Part shown: in pieces, positions 14,906 to 19,346 of the stretch
Layout of the letters: each line of letters opens with the position of its first letter
Numbering within the stretch: position 1 is the first letter of the stretch
NCBI GenBank assembly: GCA_015492875.1
Contig: WGEI01000308.1
Span: 1-19,346, forward strand
Direction: 5' to 3'
From: Anaerolineae bacterium
GTDB lineage: Bacteria > Chloroflexota > Anaerolineae > Aggregatilineales > Phototrophicaceae
DNA length: 19,346 nucleotides
The notes under the pieces: model-generated
The model's input: only the letters and a program-made list of their open reading frames with translations
Databases searched by the model: none
What the model was told of the DNA's origin: nothing
Translations under genes and position numbers: made by a program

Positions 14906-16183
14906 TTAAGCTAATTCGCGGCGGGTATAGCCCAAAATACGCCGCGCCACAATGAGCGTGTTAATCTGGCCAGTGCCTTCATAAATATCGTTGATTTTGC
15001 CGTCGCGCATCCATTTCTCGACGAGCCACTCGCGGGTATAGCCCATTGGCCCCAAAATCTCGACAGCTTTTTGGGTAATCCACGTCACTGCGCGCCCTGC
15101 TTTCACTTTCGCCATCGATGCCTCCAATGGATTCGGTGTGCCTTGATCGAGCATGACAATAGAGCGTAAAGTGAGCAAGTAGGCCGCTTTTAACTGGCGC
15201 TCCATCTCTAAAACATCGCGCTGCAATGCCGTGAGTTTATGGCGCGGCGCGCCGTACGGAATTTCTATCCCTTCTTCTGTCAATTTTTCTTTCACAAACT
15301 CCAGTGCAGCCCGCCCAATGCCAATCGCGCTGGCGGCGACGAAAGGACGGCTAGCATCAAAGGTGGCCATCGCGCCCTTAAAGCCTTTGTTGCCCGGCTT
15401 TTGCACCTCTGGGCTGCCGAGAATGTTATCTGCGGGAATACGCGCATTGTTGAACACAATCGAGACGGTATCGCTGGCACGGATGCCGTGTTTCTTCTCG
15501 ACTTTGCCAATGCTGACGCCCGGCGTCCCCGCCTCTACGATGAAAGACTTAATGCCCGCGCGCCCCGCATTTTTGTCAACTGTTGCCCATACGACCACTA
15601 AGCCGTTGCTCTCTTCTAGTGCCAACTTGCCGTTTGTGATGAAAATTTTCTCGCCATTGAGCACCCATTCGTTGGTCTCTTCATCGAAAACGGCTGTCGT
15701 CGCAATCGAAGAGTTATCCGAACCAGCGCCGGGTTCAGTGATGGCCATCGCGCCCCATGCTGGCTCATCGCCCTCTGCGAAACGGCTCAAAAAACGAATT
15801 TTTTGCTCTGGCGTACCAACAGCTTGAATTGCAGCGCCACCAAGTCCGCCCCAGGGCACGCATAGATAAATACCAGCATCGCCCCATGACAGTATTTCCA
15901 CCATGAGCATCAGGCCGAGATTGTCATGGCGCTCTCTCTTAGGCTTACCTCCGCCGTTGCTTGTCTCGCTACTTTCGCCGCTCAGTTGCTTTTGCGCTTG
16001 CTTGATGGCTTGTTTAGAAAGCTCTTTCATGAATGGCCACATTTGCTCAATAAAGGCTGTTGGCCGCTGGTGTTCGTTTTCATCAAGTTCGCGTGAAAAA
16101 GGGCGCATGGTGCTTTCGGCGAGGAATTTCGCCATCTGCGCCTGCTGTAGTAGATGTTCTGGAATTTCAAAATCAATCGCCAT
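14906..16183 (-). CDS. Acyl-CoA dehydrogenase, subunit A (keeps the flavin and catalytic motifs)
   Basis: It oxidises acyl-CoA to trans-2-enoyl-CoA, passing electrons to electron-transfer flavoprotein. The protein is 425 residues. It has the flavin-side motifs AITEPGAGSD (147-156) and WVLNGEKIFITNG (173-185) and the catalytic-base position Glu402 in DIYEGTGQI. It lacks the usual R-x-QFG-x-P-x-x-x-x-Q segment that reaches into the partner subunit's FAD, having IPYGAPRHKLTALQ instead. The normal Q-I-x-G-G-x-G is EILGPMG (375-381). Residues 56-88 contain a polar, charged insert (Lys/Gln/Ser/Gly-rich). AGGA lies about nine bases before the ATG. The gene directly upstream in the operon encodes a second dehydrogenase with the opposite pattern, so the two may form one heteromeric enzyme. 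Confidence 0.92.
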   Translation of the reverse strand: MAIDFEIPEHLLQQAQMAKFLAESTMRPFSRELDENEHQRPTAFIEQMWPFMKELSKQAIKQAQKQLSGESSETSNGGGKPKRERHDNLGLMLMVEILSWGDAGIYLCVPWGGLGGAAIQAVGTPEQKIRFLSRFAEGDEPAWGAMAITEPGAGSDNSSIATTAVFDEETNEWVLNGEKIFITNGKLALEESNGLVVVWATVDKNAGRAGIKSFIVEAGTPGVSIGKVEKKHGIRASDTVSIVFNNARIPADNILGSPEVQKPGNKGFKGAMATFDASRPFVAASAIGIGRAALEFVKEKLTEEGIEIPYGAPRHKLTALQRDVLEMERQLKAAYLLTLRSIVMLDQGTPNPLEASMAKVKAGRAVTWITQKAVEILGPMGYTREWLVEKWMRDGKINDIYEGTGQINTLIVARRILGYTRRELA

Positions 16184-16225
16184 TGTTGCTTATCCTATTC
16201 TTACCGCCAAAACGCTTTGCATCCA

Positions 16226-17323
16226 TTAAACCATTGCCAAGCCTTCAAAATTGGCGAATCCACGCCCATTGCGCAGCCAACGTTCTGCCGGATATTCACG
16301 GATGAAGCCATAGCCGCCCAAAATTTGCACGCCGTTATCCGTGACTTGCAGCACCATCTCGTCGGCATAAGTTTTCGCTAGATAGGCCTCTTTGCTGGCG
16401 TCTTCGCCTTTGTCCAATTTCCACGCCGCTTCCCATACCATGAGGCGAACGGCATCAATCTCGATGGCCATCTCGGCCAGCATGAATGCGATGGACTGGT
16501 TTTGCGCAATAGGTTTGCCGAATTGGACGCGCTGTTTGGCATAGTCACGGGCATATTCATAAGACGCCCGCGCCACGCCTACGGCCATCGCCGCCAGTGC
16601 AGTACGGCTACGCGCTGTTAAAACCTCGTAATCAATACCAACAGGGCCGCCAAGTTTAGCGGAGGCGGGGAGTTTCACGTTGTCGAATTTGACGCGGTAG
16701 TTGGGCAGGGCATTAAGTCCCATGAGTTTTTCCCGCGCTACTATGCTCAAGCCCTCTGTTTCCCGTTCGACAATAAAGGCCTCTGTGCGACCGCTTTCTG
16801 CATCACGGGCATAAACCAATATGTATTTGGCTTCTTCTGCCAGTGGCACGAAACCCTTCACACCATTGATGACGAAGCTATCTCCATCTGCCGTGAAAGT
16901 CGTTTTTAACTCGTTCGGGTCGAATAGCACAGCGGGTTCTAAGAAGGCGGCTGTTGCTGGTGCGAAATCCTCTTCTAAAAATAAAGGCAATAGCTGCTCA
17001 CGCTGTTTTGCCGTGCCATATAGCACGACGGGGTAGGCGAATAGCGCCGGTGTGAGGATGTGCATGGCGATTGCAAGGTCACCGAATGCCATTTCTTCAG
17101 CGGCCAGCACGCCAGTAACGGCGCTCATTTCGCCGAAGCCGCCCAACTCTTCCGGTATGGCTGTCGGGATAAGGCCGAGTTGCCAGCCAGTGTGCACAAC
17201 ATCTACCGGTGGCTCGCTGGTTTCGTCAGCATCATGTGCGACATTGCGCATATCGTTGGTAGCAAAACGCCGAATGGTGTCAATCAGTAGTTGCTGGTCT
17301 TCAGTAGGGGTAAACGATACCAT
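16226..17323 (-). CDS. Acyl-CoA dehydrogenase, subunit B (keeps the adenine-side FAD motifs)
   Basis: This 365-residue protein belongs to the acyl-CoA dehydrogenase family. The C-terminal helical half is well conserved: RVQFGKPIAQNQ (265-276), LAEMAIEIDAVRLMVWEAA and VQILGGYGFIREYPAERWLRN (332-351). A Glu (360) sits at the catalytic position in NFEGL, and the protein ends five residues later, short of the usual tail. The flavin-side motif T-E-P-G-x-G-S-D is degenerate (FLEPAVLFDP, 127-136), and ITNG is replaced by FVPL (158-161). ATG 17323 has AAGGAAG nine bases upstream; an upstream in-frame start at 17383 would add 20 unconvincing residues. It lies 42 bases before the subunit A gene. It is probably a partner of A rather than an independent homotetrameric enzyme. 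This is inference from the complementary motifs. Confidence 0.9.
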   Translation of the reverse strand: MVSFTPTEDQQLLIDTIRRFATNDMRNVAHDADETSEPPVDVVHTGWQLGLIPTAIPEELGGFGEMSAVTGVLAAEEMAFGDLAIAMHILTPALFAYPVVLYGTAKQREQLLPLFLEEDFAPATAAFLEPAVLFDPNELKTTFTADGDSFVINGVKGFVPLAEEAKYILVYARDAESGRTEAFIVERETEGLSIVAREKLMGLNALPNYRVKFDNVKLPASAKLGGPVGIDYEVLTARSRTALAAMAVGVARASYEYARDYAKQRVQFGKPIAQNQSIAFMLAEMAIEIDAVRLMVWEAAWKLDKGEDASKEAYLAKTYADEMVLQVTDNGVQILGGYGFIREYPAERWLRNGRGFANFEGLAMV

Positions 17324-17388
17324 AGATTGATACTTCCTTTTAATCGGTTTAGCGAACAATACAGCTATGTATACGCATATCACTGGCG

Positions 17389-18210
17389 CTACATACCGCC
17401 GCTAACTTCCAATACTTGGCCAGAAACATAGTTTGAAAGTGGACTAGCGAAGAAGAGCAACGCGCCAGCAGCCTCTTCTGGCGTACCGGGGCGCCCCATT
17501 GGAATGAGCATGGTGGCCATCTGGCGCAAGTGGTCGGGAATGCCCAGTGGAATGGTTTTTCCCTCGCGCTCAGTGGTTTCGCCCTGTTCCTTAGGTTGGG
17601 TTAGGCGCGTTTCTATATAGCCAAAAGCGACAGCATTCACCTGTATATTGAATTGCCCCCACTCTTTAGACAGGGTTTTCGTCAGGCCGATGATGCCGGC
17701 TTTCCCTGCGGCGTAATTCGCCTGCCCAATGTTTCCCCGTGTGCCAGAGGTGCTGCTAACGTTGATGATTTTTCGCGCTTTAGGAGTTTGGCCGTTGGCT
17801 TTTTCCTGCTTTGCCGCTTCACGCATATATGGCGCACAGGCGCGAATGAGGCGGAATGGCGCGGTGAGGTGAATGGCTAAGATGGCGTCCCATTGTTCAT
17901 CGCTCATCTTATGCGCCATACCATCCCAAGTATAGCCAGCGTTATTGACTAGAATATCAATGCCGCCATAGGTACTCACCGTTTGGCCGATGAGTTCTTC
18001 AATATCGGCTGGTTTGGTTACATCGGCGGGGATAGCGAGGGCTTCGCCACCAGCATGACGTATCGCTTCGGCGGTGGCTTTTGTCGGCGCTTCGTCAATA
18101 TCCGTGACGACAACACGCGCGCCATGTTGTGCAAACAAACGCGCGGCAGCAGCGCCAATACCTCGTCCGCTGCCCGTAATGATAGCAACTTGATTGTCTA
18201 ATAATTTCAC
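17389..18210 (-). CDS. Short-chain dehydrogenase/reductase, FabG-like
   Basis: This is an NAD(P)-dependent alcohol/ketone oxidoreductase of 273 residues. The cofactor motif TGSGRGIG is at 12-19, NNAG at 89-92, the catalytic Ser in INVSSTSG (about 152-153), and Tyr166 and Lys170 in QANYAAGKAG. Asp37 and Asp39 in VVTDIDE, after the second strand, point to NAD(H) rather than NADP(H). A short polar insert (about 135-146) precedes the Ser strand. I chose GTG 18210 because GAAGG lies eight bases upstream; a TTG at 18225 has no ribosome site. Its place between the TetR gene and the acyl-CoA dehydrogenase genes suggests that it oxidises a hydroxyacyl-CoA or related intermediate, but the FadN-like protein already has that activity. 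The substrate is therefore unknown. Confidence 0.9.
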   Translation of the reverse strand: MKLLDNQVAIITGSGRGIGAAAARLFAQHGARVVVTDIDEAPTKATAEAIRHAGGEALAIPADVTKPADIEELIGQTVSTYGGIDILVNNAGYTWDGMAHKMSDEQWDAILAIHLTAPFRLIRACAPYMREAAKQEKANGQTPKARKIINVSSTSGTRGNIGQANYAAGKAGIIGLTKTLSKEWGQFNIQVNAVAFGYIETRLTQPKEQGETTEREGKTIPLGIPDHLRQMATMLIPMGRPGTPEEAAGALLFFASPLSNYVSGQVLEVSGGM

Positions 18211-18258
18211 TTCGATAACCTTCAAAACTGTATTGACGAGCGATATTGAGCGTATTGC

Positions 18259-18906
18259 TCATAGTGCTAGGCCGCGCAAAAATGTGTCGGCCATAATATC
18301 GGCAATTTCTTGGCCGCTTAAACGCCCATCGGGACGATACCAGACACCTACCCAGTTATGCGCCCCTAACAGGGCTTTTGTAACGATGGCAACATCCACC
18401 TTACGGAAGACGCCACGATCAATGCCCTCTTGAATGACATCGCGGAATAGCTTCTCAAAATAATCGCGTTGGGCGAAGAACTTGTTTCGCTTCTCGATAA
18501 ATGCGTCCATATCTTCCTGCCCAAATTGCCCGCCATTGCGTGGTGGAATGCGCATATTCATCAAAGCGCGTATTTCGAACACGAATGCCGCGCCAACTGC
18601 CGGATTATTCGCCAAATTGACGATATGTACCGCAATCATCTGTTTGAGTTTTTCAACGACGGGTTTTTCCTCTAATGCTACGGGTTCTAGCTGTTGGATG
18701 ACATGCTCAATGCCGCCTTCTAAGACCGCAAGTAGTAGCGCATCTTTGTTGCGAAAGTGGTGGTATAGGCTGGCCGCAGTGAGGTTAACCTCTGCCGCAA
18801 TATCTTTCATGGTTGTGGCTTCGTAACCGTTGCGGCGCAACACTTCCGCCGCTGCCATAATAATTTCCTCACGGCTGACTGTTTGGTCGGCGGGTTTGCG
18901 AGCCAA
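18259..18906 (-). CDS. TetR-family repressor of the beta-oxidation operon (probable)
   Basis: This is a 215-residue transcription regulator. The N-terminal helix-turn-helix has the family signature ATTMKDIAAEVNLTAASLYH, with HFRNKDALLLAVLE after it (about residues 30-65). The ligand-binding half is variable, as usual. It starts at a TTG (18904-18906), supported by AAGGGAG seven bases upstream, since no ATG is available nearby. It is the first gene of the six-gene operon and is read from a full-consensus promoter overlapped by a palindrome, so it probably represses itself and the operon and is released by an acyl-CoA. B. subtilis FadR, also TetR-family, is the known precedent. The family is certain; the target and ligand are inferred. 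Confidence 0.88.
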   Translation of the reverse strand: MARKPADQTVSREEIIMAAAEVLRRNGYEATTMKDIAAEVNLTAASLYHHFRNKDALLLAVLEGGIEHVIQQLEPVALEEKPVVEKLKQMIAVHIVNLANNPAVGAAFVFEIRALMNMRIPPRNGGQFGQEDMDAFIEKRNKFFAQRDYFEKLFRDVIQEGIDRGVFRKVDVAIVTKALLGAHNWVGVWYRPDGRLSGQEIADIMADTFLRGLAL

Positions 18907-18931
18907 AAGCTTTCTCCCTTACCAAGTGGAA

Positions 18932-18960
18932 ATAATTAAATCTAAATTCGATTAAATTAT
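18932..18960. promoter_or_regulatory. Palindromic operator candidate for the TetR regulator
   Basis: ATAATTAAATC (18932-18942) and GATTAAATTAT (18950-18960) form an inverted repeat matching at 10 of 11 positions, with a seven-base centre TAAATTC. It covers nearly all of the -10 box and the predicted start point of the tetR promoter, a position where binding would block RNA polymerase. Confidence 0.6.
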
Positions 18961-18983
18961 AGACCATCACTTAATACTGTCAA
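18956..18983 (-). promoter_or_regulatory. Consensus promoter of the tetR-fad operon
   Basis: On the - strand TTGACA (18978-18983) and TATAAT (18956-18961) are both perfect consensus, with 16 bases between. Transcription should start near 18949, about 43 bases before the TTG start codon. This is the strongest promoter-like sequence in the window, which fits a gene that must be held down by a repressor. Confidence 0.78.
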
Positions 18984-19021
18984 GCAAATCGCCCGCTATT
19001 GGCGCGGATTGGCCTTTACGC

Positions 19022-19039
19022 TGCACAAAATGCACAAAA
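19022..19039. repeat. Tandem 9-base repeat between the divergent promoters
   Basis: TGCACAAAA occurs twice in direct succession (19022-19030, 19031-19039). It lies 32 bases upstream of the serB -35 box and outside the tetR promoter. It may be a regulatory site or chance. Confidence 0.4.
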
Positions 19040-19070
19040 TGAATGATACACTTTGACCTTTTCAGCAGGG

Positions 19071-19100
19071 TTCACAGTTATGCCGCTCGCTCAGTATAAT
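19071..19100 (+). promoter_or_regulatory. Promoter for serB
   Basis: TTCACA (19071-19076, 5 of 6) and TATAAT (19095-19100, perfect) are separated by 18 bases, 33 bases before the start codon. It points away from the tetR promoter, so the 226-base gap 18907-19132 is a divergent control region. Confidence 0.65.
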
Positions 19101-19132
19101 GACTGCGTCCGCCAAGTTGGGGGAGTGGGTTC

Positions 19133-19346
19133 ATGAATGAATTGCGCTGGGCTAGTTTTGATTTAGTGTTTTTCGATTGCGATAGCACGCTTTCCACCAT
19201 TGAAGGCATCGATGAGCTTGCTAAGTTGAAAGGCAAGGAATGGCGCGTTGGTGTGCTCACCGATAAAGCCATGAATGGCGAACTCGACCTTGCCGAAGTG
19301 TATGGCAAACGCCTGAAAGCCATTCGCCCAACGCGCGGCCAGCTCA
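19133..19346 (+). CDS. serB: Phosphoserine phosphatase (HAD family), N-terminal part cut by window end
   Basis: This enzyme removes phosphate from O-phospho-L-serine, the last step of serine synthesis. The first 71 residues are visible. HAD motif I is FFDCDSTLSTIEGIDELA, with nucleophile Asp15 and general acid/base Asp17, followed by the cap-region stretch LTDKAMNGELDLAEVYGKRL typical of SerB. GGGGGAG lies seven bases before the ATG, and a good promoter is just upstream. There is no N-terminal ACT domain. The other HAD motifs lie beyond the window, so a related phosphatase of the same subfamily cannot be fully excluded. Confidence 0.85.
   Translation, partial: MNELRWASFDLVFFDCDSTLSTIEGIDELAKLKGKEWRVGVLTDKAMNGELDLAEVYGKRLKAIRPTRGQL

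Noticed and set aside
18247..18261. Small hairpin (TGAGC / GCTCA) at the tetR stop codon
   Set aside because: Only five pairs and no T run on the - strand, so it is unlikely to be a terminator. The operon appears to continue into the SDR gene.
19078..19323. Open frame on the - strand opposite the serB start
   Set aside because: The + strand here has a clear HAD motif, promoter and ribosome site. The - strand frame has no family signature.
1..19346. CRISPR arrays, tRNA or rRNA genes, insertion sequences and phage genes
   Set aside because: Reading both strands I found no regularly spaced repeats, no tRNA-like cloverleaf or CCA-ended stretch, and no transposase or integrase motifs.

Overview
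The window looks like a chromosomal segment from a free-living bacterium of moderate GC (roughly 50%, my estimate). The best guess is Chloroflexota (Anaerolineae-like). That is an inference from the style of the SH3b surface protein with its Pro/Thr/Glu linker, the FadN/FadA-type beta-oxidation operon and the general protein sequence character; no 16S rRNA or other decisive marker is present. I see no mobile elements, tRNAs, rRNAs or CRISPR arrays. All the genes look intact apart from those cut by the two window edges.

Left half (about 1-8492, all + strand): the 3' end of hisS (histidyl-tRNA synthetase) ends in a hairpin terminator. It is followed by malQ (4-alpha-glucanotransferase) with its own terminator, then a secreted protein with two SH3b-like domains. 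Next come a KDPG-type aldolase, proB and proA (the first two steps of proline synthesis, separated by an AT-rich gap with a possible internal promoter), and a diacylglycerol-kinase-family lipid or sphingoid kinase.

Middle (8484-10909, - strand): a two-gene signalling unit. A six-TM sensor histidine kinase is followed 29 bp later by a single-domain response regulator that carries a tail of about 148 Ser/Thr/Ala-rich residues. The regulator gene converges on the lipid kinase gene and the two coding ends overlap by 9 bp. A TTGGCA-17-TATTAT promoter lies upstream of the kinase and gives a leader of about 165 nt with a dyad at its 5' end.

Right half (11184-18906, - strand): a six-gene fatty-acid beta-oxidation operon in transcription order tetR, SDR, acyl-CoA dehydrogenase B, acyl-CoA dehydrogenase A, fadN-like hydratase/3-hydroxyacyl-CoA dehydrogenase, fadA-like thiolase, closed by a hairpin terminator at about 11112-11157. 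The enzymes cover every step of one beta-oxidation turn. The TetR gene has a full-consensus promoter (TTGACA-16-TATAAT) overlapped by a 29-bp imperfect palindrome, which suggests autorepression of the whole operon. Upstream and divergent is the start of serB (phosphoserine phosphatase), cut by the window end, with its own good promoter.

The most interesting signal is in the acyl-CoA dehydrogenase pair. Each subunit lacks exactly the FAD-site motifs that the other keeps, which suggests an obligate heteromeric enzyme with one working FAD site per A/B pair, by analogy with the alpha2beta2 sterol side-chain dehydrogenases of mycobacteria. I see no wholly new defence or mobile system here.
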